64,000 bases of DNA from Bryopsis sp. KO-2023 (lineage: Eukaryota > Chlorophyta > Ulvophyceae > Bryopsidales > Bryopsidaceae): positions 10,617,001 to 10,681,000 of the forward strand of contig BSYQ01000001.1 in NCBI GenBank assembly GCA_030272585.1. The letters are read 5' to 3'. The position numbers and the translations under genes were made by a program. The notes below the pieces were generated by a model. It was not told where the DNA came from, did not search any database, and saw nothing but the letters and a program-made list of their open reading frames with translations. Positions 29,285-37,740 of the stretch are shown here, piece by piece; within the stretch, counting starts at the first letter, position 1; each line of letters begins with the position of its first letter.

Positions 29285-30131
29285 AGCTAGGTGTCAACGG
29301 TTACAGGACGATGTGTTGGAACTCCGTGCAGAACGCGACGCACAACGCGCGCGGGCGGATCAGGCAGAGAAGCACCTGAAAAAGTTTGAGGGTGTAGCTC
29401 AAAGACTCTGCAATCAAGTAACCCAACTTGAACACGATCTGGAAATCGCCCGGCAGGCGAGAGGAACCGCTGAACAGGAGCTGAAACAGCTTCACAAGGA
29501 GCTCGATTCTGCGAACCAGACGCAGAAAAAGCTGAAAGCGCAGCTGACGAAACAGCAGCCGCACCTGACGTCCACAGACGAAAGGTCGGCCTGGCAAACG
29601 GCTGTGTACTCGTCTGAGGCACAGTCCGGGTTGATGAGCCGGTTGCTCCACAGCGTTCCCGCACGCCTTGGGGACTATGTGGAAAACCTTTGTCGGGCGA
29701 CGATGGACGACATCATCGAGCAGGGTGCTGGAGCTGCTGCTGCGATCAGAGACGGAGAGGAGCCTGTCTACTACGGCAAGGGAAACGTTCCGGTTAACCA
29801 CCGGCTTGCCGGGTATGACTATGCGCAGGTGGACAAAACGCTCGAGAGAATCAGAAATCGTGCACCGGGGCACTTTGACGTCCCCGACGTTGCAGACGAT
29901 ATGATCTCAGAGCCACAACCCAGGAGAATCCGCGACCTGACCGGGGGACAGACCGGGGGAAAGACCGACGAAAAGTCGGCGCCCAAGAAAAGGAAGGAGA
30001 GAGAGGAAGAGGAGGCGCTCGCCGACATGTCCAAGAGGTTCAAGGACAGGCGTGGGGAACCCTTTTTCTTTCTTTCTTTCCAGGGTTGTGACGGGTGTGG
30101 ACACCCTCTCGTGGGGGGGGGGACAAATTGA
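29285..30131 (+). pseudogene. Third ORF of element A, piece 3 of 3 (coiled-coil protein)
   Basis: It continues from 19176 (CA|A, then Ala-Arg-Cys-Gln) once element B is removed and ends at TGA 30129-30131. The three pieces give about 411 codons without a stop. The first 110 residues here form a strong coiled coil (Leu/Gln/Glu heptads), and a basic KKRKERE cluster lies near the end. Unlike the B protein it has no full set of RING-like pairs; only CDGCGH remains near the C-terminus. It could be a shorter accessory protein or one that lost its zinc domain. No function is recognised. Confidence 0.65.
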
Positions 30132-30232
30132 TAGTAGTAACTCGGGTTTAGGGTTATTGTGTAGTACAATGGGATGTACGACAGGGTTTATAGGGCAGGG
30201 GGCCCTCCTGTAAAAATTAATCTTCCCAGTGA

Positions 30233-30269
<37 letters not shown>

Positions 30270-30301
30270 CTTGTGTCTCGGGGTCCTAGACCCCCTTATC
30301 A
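30129..30301 (+). repeat. Candidate 3' LTR of element A
   Basis: A tract of ten Gs (about 30110-30122) is followed by TGATAGTAG. The stretch ends CCTTATCA, so TGATA/TATCA form inverted ends. It contains CT and GT microsatellites (30234-30269). There is no matching 5' copy in the window, so this is tentative. Confidence 0.3.
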
Positions 30302-30557
30302 CACACCAAACTGTTTTTTTAAATCTTCTTGACGTGTCACAGAGGCAATCTTTTTAACGAAAATGTGTTGTGTTTGTCGTGCGTTCCGTGATTAGTGCCA
30401 ACCCCGATTTAGTGTCGCCTTTTTCGGCTTGTCACGGGGCGGCACTAAATCGAGGGAGCACTGTATTTTTATACTTAAGTATTTTTTACGGCGCGTCGCA
30501 GTGTTCGCAGATTCTTGGTGAGTCTTGTTTTTCTTAAAAGCTGAGTTTCATTTGTGA
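30302..30557. other. Non-coding stretch with a 69-bp foldback sequence
   Basis: Arms AGTGC...CGATTTAGTG (from 30394) and CACTAAATCG...GCACT (to 30462) form a hairpin, AGTGC to GCACT, interrupted by few mismatches. It resembles a very short terminal-inverted-repeat element, possibly Tc1/mariner/pogo-like given a TA to the right (30464-30465). No gene is seen in the rest. Confidence 0.4.
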
Positions 30558-30764
30558 GCTGGCGTAGAACCAACAGTCAAGAAAGAACGTGCAAGAAAGA
30601 GGACCCGACGAACCGGCACCGCCGAAAAGACAGTAAAAAAACCTCGTTCAATGGCTTTAAACAAGAGCGCTGCTGAAAAGACAGTAAAAAAACCTCGTTC
30701 AATGGCTTTAAACAAGAGCGCTCAGACCCGGGCGCCGGCAACTTTTAAAGGACCGGACCAGACC
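30558..30764 (+). other. Open segment with two 51-bp tandem units, possible exon of an unknown gene
   Basis: There is an open frame without ATG at its start from 30558 until element F at 30765. Two perfect in-frame copies but for one base, 30621-30671 and 30672-30722, encode a 17-residue Lys-rich unit (core KKPRSMALNKSA). The first in-frame ATG is inside the first unit. It could be a host exon or a fragment of another transposon. Element F cuts it after GACC. Not recognised. Confidence 0.3.
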
Positions 30765-31037
30765 TGTTATAAGTGTACGCCGAGTATGTCTATGCACTAC
30801 TAGAGCTCAAGGGTTAGTCGTGGGCACTAACATGGCTCTAGTCATATGCTTAAGGTCCATGAGATCATTATAGCACGTGTGCTGAAAGGATGACTCATAG
30901 CAAGCCCAGGTGTCTCGCCCTGAGGTGATCCCTGTCATCTCAAGGGTCCCATCAAGGAGTGGGGGTTTGATGGGTTAAAGGGACTTTAAGGAAGGGCGCT
31001 GGGAGGTTATTTTCCTAGGAGAGAGAGGTTTATAACA
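30765..31037 (+). repeat. 5' LTR of element F
   Basis: It starts TGTTATAA and ends TTATAACA, a perfect 8-bp inverted pair, and is followed by the primer site. 273 bp. The partner LTR lies outside the window. Confidence 0.75.
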
Positions 31038-31040
31038 GTT

Positions 31041-31052
31041 TGGTTTCGGAGC
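31041..31052 (+). other. Primer-binding site of element F
   Basis: TGGTTTCGGAGC starts four bases inside the LTR end. Confidence 0.8.
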
Positions 31053-31590
31053 AGGTGAAGAGTCCGTCACGGAAACGACGATAACTTCGGCGTCTAAGAT
31101 CCGAATTGGACAAATAAGGTGTCGAAAAGTAAGCTAAGAAAAATCCGCTTCGTTTGAGTTCAGTTGGGGTTTATTCCGAGCTGTGTGCGGAAAGTTATGC
31201 TCTGTTAAAGTTAGGGTATTGCTTCAGACTTTCTGCAGAGTGGTTTTTCGAGTTGCGAAGGAGACCCAAGAGGTCCTTCGTCTATTTTAAGGAGACCCAA
31301 GAGGTCCTTAATATTTTTCGTCAGGATTGGACGATATTTTGAGATTTTTGGAGATTTTTCAAGCACACCCTAGAGGTGCTTGTTGTGTCCAAAGAAAAAT
31401 TAAATTAAAGCAGTTTACAAGGAAACACCACGAAAAGAAGAGTTTTCCACACAAAGAGGTGGTTACAGATTTGTCTAAAGGACAAAGGGAATATCCACAG
31501 AGGTTTCCCCCAACACAGGTGTTGGTCTAAAAATAACTCTCATACTCACTTCTTCGCCGCGGGCTTGAAGTAGAGGGATACTGCAAGAAA
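31053..31590 (+). other. Leader of element F, no gene seen
   Basis: It contains two copies of GGAGACCCAAGAGGTCCTT (about 31260 and 31291), each able to form a small hairpin (AGGA/TCCT). Only frames under 70 codons occur. No capsid-coding sequence is recognised. Confidence 0.6.
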
Positions 31591-31952
31591 ATGCAGAAAT
31601 CCACCCAAAAGAACACGGGGCAAAGTGATTCTTTTGATGAGAGGAAAAATGCTACTGAGCATTCCTCTAAACCTCAAGTTTCTAAGAGAAAATCAGTCAG
31701 CCAACTGACCAAAGCAGAGTTGAAAGCTCGCAAACAGTTGGGATTGTGCTGGTTTTGTGGAGAGACTTGGACACGAGGACATAAATGTGGAAAACCCAAA
31801 GAGGTTGTTACACATGTTTCTCAGAGGTCCAAGCCCCATGACTGGAAATTTCTGAGGCAAGATTTGAATTCTCATCCTAATTGTGACCCAATGGAAGTGG
31901 ATAGTGCACATGTAGCGCCTATCGTGACTCGCGGTCAAAAGAGAAAGGAGAA
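31591..31952 (+). CDS. Element F polyprotein, N-terminal piece with zinc knuckle (split by C1)
   Basis: It begins at ATG 31591 (AAAATGC). The Ser/Lys-rich start is followed by LTKAELKARKQLGLCWFC and a knuckle CWFCGETWTRGHKC (31747-31788; C-x2-C-x7-H-x-C), a form common in plant gypsy elements just before protease. It is cut by C1 after the codon at 31950-31952. With C1 plus one GAGAA removed (18,247 bp), the frame continues at 50200. Usually about 300 residues of capsid precede such a knuckle; here only about 50 do. Confidence 0.75.
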
Positions 31953-32180
31953 TGTAGCGCATGTGTGGTACAGACAGCTGCATGTCTGACTTGGTAGTAC
32001 GGGATAGTACAGGGGTCACCTCAGAGTACGATTGTACTACAGAGGTTACAAGGAGGGCTCTGTGCTAGGTTCGAACGTTAGTTTTATTTCTGTAAAGTTA
32101 TTTCCCTTCAAGTGTGCTCGTGTGTGACTATCGCCCCACCCTCAGTTCGTTACACAGCTCAAACCCACAGAGCTGTAACA
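31953..32180 (+). repeat. 5' LTR of element C1
   Basis: TGTAGCGC...GCTGTAACA, 228 bp. It contains a hairpin CACAGCTC/GAGCTGTAAC near its 3' end. No TATA box is seen. Confidence 0.92.
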
Positions 32181-32181
32181 T

Positions 32182-32193
32182 TGGTTTCGGAGC
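32182..32193 (+). other. Primer-binding site of element C1
   Basis: TGGTTTCGGAGC (then CCGG) starts two bases inside the LTR. Confidence 0.85.
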
Positions 32194-32785
32194 CCGGCGA
32201 AGAGCCTAGGCGAAATAGAGAGCGAAGGTCGACCTGAGAGGCGAATTCGCGCGCACCCAACCCTAACACGGTCCAAGAACTACAACCTACAACGCCTGGA
32301 AGCTATACTACGAAGTGCTACTACGTTTGGAGGTCCTACTATCCCAAGGCGGACTCCAGGGGCCGACTGTTGTGGAAATAGTCGTCCAGAGCGTGATTAA
32401 GTACTACTTCCAGGGCCTACAAAGTTTAGTCGGACTTAAGGCCGACTAAAGTAGGTGGACGGCCGACTAAAGTAGTTGGAAGGCCGACAAAAGTAGTGGG
32501 AAGGCCGACAAAAGTTGGTGGAAGGCCGACAAAGGATTGGGTAGCGGACAAAAGTGTTGGAGCAACACTGAAGAATCAGCAGTGTGGCCAGCGGACTGTG
32601 AATAGGCGGACTATCACGTGACCACACATAGCGGAAAACTAACTATTCGTTGACAAGGCGGATTGGTCGACACAAGTGTGGGAAGAACGGACTTCAACAC
32701 TGTGTAGGAAATTGCTAGTCGCCAACTTCTGGTGTGAGAAAGGTTCGGCCTGTAAACATCCCTGCGAAGTTTTGGCGGACTAACA
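32194..32785 (+). other. Leader of element C1 with five 21-bp tandem repeats
   Basis: Units of the type GGCCGACAAAAGTAGTGGGAA run from 32440 to 32543, at a 21-bp period for the first four. GCGGAC-type motifs are scattered through the rest of the leader. No gene is seen. A packaging or dimerisation role is possible but unproven. Confidence 0.8.
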
Positions 32786-34684
32786 ATGTCACGGGAAAGC
32801 GTAGCACAATCGCCACATCGCCATGATGATGGTGGTGATGGTGAGCCGATGGAAGCCGACGTTGTCGGACATGTGTCCGTCATAGGAGGAACTACACCGC
32901 GAGTTGTATCTCCGGGAACAGTTCCCGCTAGCTCTAGCGGAGTTTATGCCCGCTATGCCGACCACATGCGGTTGCATACGCGGCACCGAGAGCTACAGCG
33001 GGCTATTGATTCGCGGATAGCACATGTGGATCAACAGCTTGAAAATATCCACGGATTAATCGAGCAGACCCGCAATGACGGACAAGGCAATGTGCGACGT
33101 TTAACCGAGGCAACCCGGCGTTTGGATGGTTTGTATGCAGCACTCGACCGACAAGTTCAAGAGGTTCGTGAAACTCTCACTCCACTTCGAGCGGAAGTGG
33201 CGACATCCTCAAATGAACTGCGGACGTTACGAGAGAGCAACAATCAGGCTAACCAGCGCATTGATCAATTGACTGCCCAAGTGGGAGAACTCCGACAAGC
33301 ATTGCAGCATGCAGCGGAGAGTCGACGAAGGGATCGCACCGCAAATCAGCAATTCCGCGAGACCGCAAACGGACAAATGCAACAGCTATTGCGCCGTTTG
33401 GCGGCGGTGGAGCAGCGGGTGGACCAAATTCCTACAGACGCACCACCAGCGGTAAACCCAGCGGAAATTGCACGTATGGGAAATGCGGTCCGAGAAATTG
33501 GAGAACGTGTAACCCAAGTAACAAACACCTTGGCGGACACGCAACGAACGCAGAGAAATGCGTTCGACGCGCGACTGGATGATCTGAGAAGGTCCGCGCG
33601 CGGAAGAACGGATGTAGTGGAACAGCAGTTAAATGCACGAGTGGATGAGGTGGTGGCAAAATTGGAGGAACTCGGCGGCGATGAAGTGGAAGAAGAAGTG
33701 GAAGGCGGACAAGCCATTCCGAACTTCTTTGACCCTGACCAACAAGGTCAGCCGCAAGTTGTTCCCCAACAACCACCTCAGGTGGTGGCACCCGTGGTAG
33801 CGGCAGCGGCACGGCCGTTTGCGGTCGCCCCACTAAGGTTGCCCGCACCGGAACGGTTCTATCCAGAAAATAAGAACCGGGAGTTACCCTCGGAATGGAT
33901 AGAGGGACTCACCACTCACTTTGATGCATTGAACGTCCACGATCCGGAGCGTGTCCCAATAGCATTGACCCTACTCGGTGGCGCAGCGGCGGCTTGGGTA
34001 ACTTCAACGCCCATGCAAAGAAGATATTTATCGGCGCTGTCGTGGGACGAATTTGTGGAACAATTCGTTTCGCGTTTTGAGCCTATTAACCGGGAGCGGC
34101 ACAATCGGGACGAGCTCGGACGTCTAAAGCTTGCTGGCAGCATGAACATTGTGGACTACTGTCAGAAATTCCGACTATACCGTTCGCGGTGTCGGGAGTT
34201 GAGCGACCAGGAGGCCTACAGAATATTTGAAGCCTCGTTGCCAACTCAATTGCAGTATGATCTTCGATTGCGGGCAGAGCTAGACGGAGATTACGAGGGC
34301 GCCCTCCAAATGATTCAGAACATTGGGGGAACGCTGTCCCAGATGACGGGCCGTTATAACCCGTTCCAGCAACAAACCCAAAGGGGCGGACGACGAGGCG
34401 GACAAAGAGGAGGTCGTTCCGGAAGAGGTGGCAGACAAACACAATCCGCGCCGCAAGGATCAACAACCGGCGGCGGAAGCGGATATGGATACACCTCAGT
34501 TGCTGGAGGTACTGGCGCTGGATCACAAGCAAGTGTTCAGGGCGGAAGAGGTCAGTCAAGAGGGAACCGAAGAGGAGGTGGCCGACAAAGCCAACAGGGA
34601 ACACAAATGTCCCTTGGCACCTGTACCGTTTGCAATAAGACTGGTCATACAGCGGCCAATTGCAGACAGAAACAGGGAAACTAG
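32786..34684 (+). CDS. gag: Gag polyprotein of element C1
   Basis: It starts at ATG 32786 and has 632 residues. A coiled-coil N-terminal half (about residues 60-290) is followed by a Pro/Gln-rich linker. The Gag capsid domain (nt about 33835-34340) includes PERFYPENKNRELPSEWIEG, a hydrophobic AAAWV segment and FVEQFVSRFEP. An Arg/Gly/Ser-rich RNA-binding tail and a CCHC knuckle CTVCNKTGHTAANC (34622-34663) close the protein. The stop TAG (34682-34684) directly follows the frameshift heptamer GGGAAAC. Intact. Confidence 0.93.
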   Translation: MSRESVAQSPHRHDDGGDGEPMEADVVGHVSVIGGTTPRVVSPGTVPASSSGVYARYADHMRLHTRHRELQRAIDSRIAHVDQQLENIHGLIEQTRNDGQGNVRRLTEATRRLDGLYAALDRQVQEVRETLTPLRAEVATSSNELRTLRESNNQANQRIDQLTAQVGELRQALQHAAESRRRDRTANQQFRETANGQMQQLLRRLAAVEQRVDQIPTDAPPAVNPAEIARMGNAVREIGERVTQVTNTLADTQRTQRNAFDARLDDLRRSARGRTDVVEQQLNARVDEVVAKLEELGGDEVEEEVEGGQAIPNFFDPDQQGQPQVVPQQPPQVVAPVVAAAARPFAVAPLRLPAPERFYPENKNRELPSEWIEGLTTHFDALNVHDPERVPIALTLLGGAAAAWVTSTPMQRRYLSALSWDEFVEQFVSRFEPINRERHNRDELGRLKLAGSMNIVDYCQKFRLYRSRCRELSDQEAYRIFEASLPTQLQYDLRLRAELDGDYEGALQMIQNIGGTLSQMTGRYNPFQQQTQRGGRRGGQRGGRSGRGGRQTQSAPQGSTTGGGSGYGYTSVAGGTGAGSQASVQGGRGQSRGNRRGGGRQSQQGTQMSLGTCTVCNKTGHTAANCRQKQGN

Positions 34685-34711
34685 CCTCCTCCGATCGGGC
34701 TGCCGGAGAGG
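34675..34711 (+). promoter_or_regulatory. -1 frameshift signal of element C1: GGGAAAC, stop, stem
   Basis: G GGA AAC (34675-34681) is in the gag frame, directly before TAG. CCTCCTCCG (34685-34693) can pair with CGGAGAGG (34704-34711), eight pairs with one bulged C, starting 3 nt after the heptamer. Pol is in the -1 frame. Confidence 0.72.
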
Positions 34712-37123
34712 TAAAACGACCTGGCAGGCGGAAAAATCGCCGACTGAAGCAAGCCCACAAGCGGGGATCGGCGGCGAGACTGAACCATGCAGTACCACAA
34801 GGGGATAAAAGGAAGAAGCGGGTTAGAAGGGGTGTCCGGGGTGGACAAGGAAGAAAACGTGCAAGTGTGATAAACAAGTTATTAGCGGCTATGGAAGGAT
34901 TCTCTAGAGGACGTCAAGCGGATTGTTCCAACGTGCATGATACCCCGGGGGTATCGCTCAGTAGGCACATTGGCAACCTGAACATGACCGAATCTGGATG
35001 TTTTGGCGGAAACCGGCAGGACCAAAGTCCGGTAAGGGGAGGTGGACAACATCCTACAGTTTGGCAAGAGTGGAGAGGGAAGACGCAGGCCCCCACGAGA
35101 GAGAGCGCGAACCCTCCGGCCAACAAAGCAAACCGCTCTGGGATTAAACCTTGGCGGCGGAGTTTGGCTATTGAGAGCCGAAGTTGTGACACAAAACAAC
35201 CACTGCGGATGTCGTCAAGTAGCACTGGCTGCCAGACACTTCCTCTGGAACAGTCGGCGCTCTCCGCAGTTGCCCGTCCTACAGGCCAAGTTCGTTCCAC
35301 CAAACAAACTTCTAGTACTTCTGAACCTGGAAGGAGGACATTGGTTACCTCTATTAGCGAAGCTGACGCTATTGGTACCTTGTTCCGGGTCGAAGTGAAA
35401 ATCGCCAATCACCCGGTGACGGCGCTTATCGACAGTGGCGCATCGGGCGATTTCATTGCGGAAGATGTGGTCAAGTTGTTGGACCGCAAGTTGGAGAAGG
35501 TGGAATCCCCCACCGAAGTCTCACTAGCGGATGGAACAAAAGTGGAGGTTAAGCATCAAGTCCGAACAGTAGTGCGGATTGGCCCCACAACGTCCACCAC
35601 AACTTTGTACGTGTTACCGAAGACAAGTCATTCAATCATCTTGGGGAAACCATGGCTAGCAAGAGTCAACCCACAGATAGATTGGAGGGAACACGAAATG
35701 CACATCTCTAGGCGGAACCAACCAGATGCTCTTGTAAAGGGTATCCCGCCAGGAGTGGTGCCGACTATATCTGAGGAGAAACCGTTAAAAGGAGAGTTCA
35801 TGACCGCTAAAGCAGCAGCTAAAGCGCTCAGACAAAGGAGAAAGCGTTCGTGTCTTGTTCTCGTGAGACAAGCGCGAAGGAATCCGACAGAAACAGATGG
35901 AAAGAGGAAGTTGGAGTTACTGTTAATACATCCTACAACGGGCAAAGTATCAGCATTTCCAGAGGCCGACAAACCTTTGGAGGAACCAACCGAACTACCG
36001 AAGGAAGTGGATCCACGGTTTGGGGACGCTCTCAAGAAGATACCTGAGAAGGTTATCAGAGACGCGTTTAAGAGGAATGCTGACATGTTTCCGGCAGATT
36101 TACCTGGAATAGCGCCTTTGCGGCCCAAATACGATATGAGGATCGATTTGGAACCAGGGACAAAGCCTGCTTGGCGGCCGTTGTACAAGTACAGTCCCGC
36201 AGAGTTGGACGAGATGAAGACCCAAATCGATTTCCTACTCGAGAAGGGGTTTATCCGGCCATCGCATTCCCCATACGGAGCACCGATATTGTTCGTGCCC
36301 AAGAAGGAGGGAACAATGCGAATGTGCATTGATTACCGCGTTTTGAACCGCCACACGGTCAAAACCAGGTATCCTCTGCCGCGGACTGAGGAATTGTTCG
36401 ACCGACTTGGGGGAAGTCGTTACTTCACCAAGATCGACTTGCGAACAGGATATTGGCAGCAGCGTCTAGACCCGGCGGACGTGCACAAGAGCGCGTTCAG
36501 AAGCAGATACGGCCACTATGAGTTTTTAGTGGTACCGTTCGGGCTAACGGGAGCCCCAGGATACTTCATGTCGATGCTCAACGACATCCTGCGGGAGCAC
36601 CTGGACGACTTCGTCGTTGTTTTCCTCGATGACATCTTGGTATTTTCGCGGACAGCTAAAGACCATGCCCGTCATGTGGAGGCGGTTCTGGCGAAACTTC
36701 GGGAGCAGAAGCTATACTGCAAACTGCCGAAGTGCGAGCTGGCGCGGACAGGAGTAGAATATCTCGGACATTGGATATCAGCGGCCGGCGTTATGCCTAT
36801 GGACGACAAGGTGGCGAAGCTTACGAAGTGGCCACGTCCTACAAACATCACTGAAGTACGTTCCTTCTTAGGAATGGCGAGCTATTACCGCAAGTTTATC
36901 TTCCGGTTTAGTGAAATAGCCGCCCCACTTCATGAATTGACCAAGGCAAACGTGGTATTCCGCTGGACTGAGGCGTGCCAGAAGGCATTCAAGACATTGC
37001 GGACATGTCTCAGTGAGAGTCCGGTCCTACTATTTCCTGACTTACGGAAACCGTTCACGGTTTTCACGGATTCCAGCAACCATGCTGTAGGAGGTGTGTT
37101 ATGCCAAGAGGGAACTGGCGGAC
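34681..37123 (+). CDS. pol: Pol of element C1, part 1: protease, RT and start of RNase H
   Basis: It is read by -1 frameshift from gag. A basic Arg/Lys-rich region (34700-34860) comes first, then a linker. The protease has D-S-G-A (near 35431) and ILGKPWL. RT (about 36130-37030) has FLDD at 36622-36633 and TKIDLRTGYWQ. RNase H starts at FTDSSNHAVGGVL and is cut after GGC GGA C by element D (37124). Excising D and one CGGAC (10,068 bp, a multiple of three) continues the frame at 47192. Part of a longer ORF that continues into the D LTR (to 37386) is spurious. Confidence 0.9.
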
Positions 37124-37545
37124 TGATAGTGAAGCTTGTGGGTGACGCAATAGTGGTCGGCTGTGTTGGTTGGATTCGTGATAACTTGCTGGCTAACGCA
37201 AGTATACTTGTGGGGTTTGTTGCTTTAGACAACTCTCTAGCTAGCGCGGTTGTGAACGCTACTAGAGCACTTGGGTTGGGAAGTGATTGCGTCAGGCAAA
37301 CACTTAACACACACACACACACAAACACACACACAAGCGGGAACACACCAATCCCACGAATCCCGAGTTCTTACAAAGTAAAGTGAACGTCAAAACAACG
37401 AGTGGGCCTCTTAAGTACCCCTAAGTGTAGTACGCTGACGCATGCCCCAAACTCTGGGTCTAATCTGTCTTACTCGCGAACCCACATGCGTCAGCCACCC
37501 TCGGCTCTATCCCAAACTACCTCGTATAGCGCTAAAAGACTAACA
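37124..37545 (-). repeat. 3' LTR of element D
   Basis: Reverse complement of the B-type LTR, 422 bp, TGATAGTG...CTAACA on the plus strand. The G-run polypurine tract lies at about 37549-37558 (as Cs). Confidence 0.95.
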
Positions 37546-37740
37546 TACGCCCCCCCCGCAAAAAGTGGGCGCCCACGCACACCAAAACACAAAGAAAAAC
37601 AAAAACACAAAAACACAAACACAAAACTCACCCACTCCCATACCCATACCCAACTGTCTTGGACCTGTCTCTTGCTCTGACGTCTCTGACAGCTGCTGCA
37701 CGCACACACTTGGTCGACGATAACTCCTTTTCCCTCCTCC
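37546..37740 (-). other. 3' untranslated region and polypurine tract of element D
   Basis: Counterpart of 28659-28856 in B. No gene is seen; it is CA/A-rich on the plus strand. Confidence 0.7.

Larger units (their letters stand above)
1009..30301 (+). mobile_element. Element A: old Ty3/gypsy chromovirus, split by three insertions (borders provisional)
   Basis: The order is gag (1724-4561), pol in the -1 frame (4546-9101), a gap of about 625 bp, a third ORF (9727-30131 once two insertions are removed), then a G-rich tract and an LTR-like TG...CA stretch (30129-30301). Insertions are a hAT-type miniature element in pol and, in the third ORF, the non-coding LTR element and element B. The candidate 5' LTR (1009-1594) and candidate 3' LTR (30129-30301) do not match each other. 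Either one border is wrong or gag-pol and the third ORF come from two elements. The same gene order in B supports a single element. Confidence 0.5.

Noticed and set aside
32440..32543. CRISPR-like array
   Set aside because: Adjacent 21-bp units with no spacers, in a eukaryotic retrotransposon leader.
37124..37386. C-terminal extension of the C1 pol frame past 37123
   Set aside because: This is translation of the D LTR; the real pol continues at 47192.
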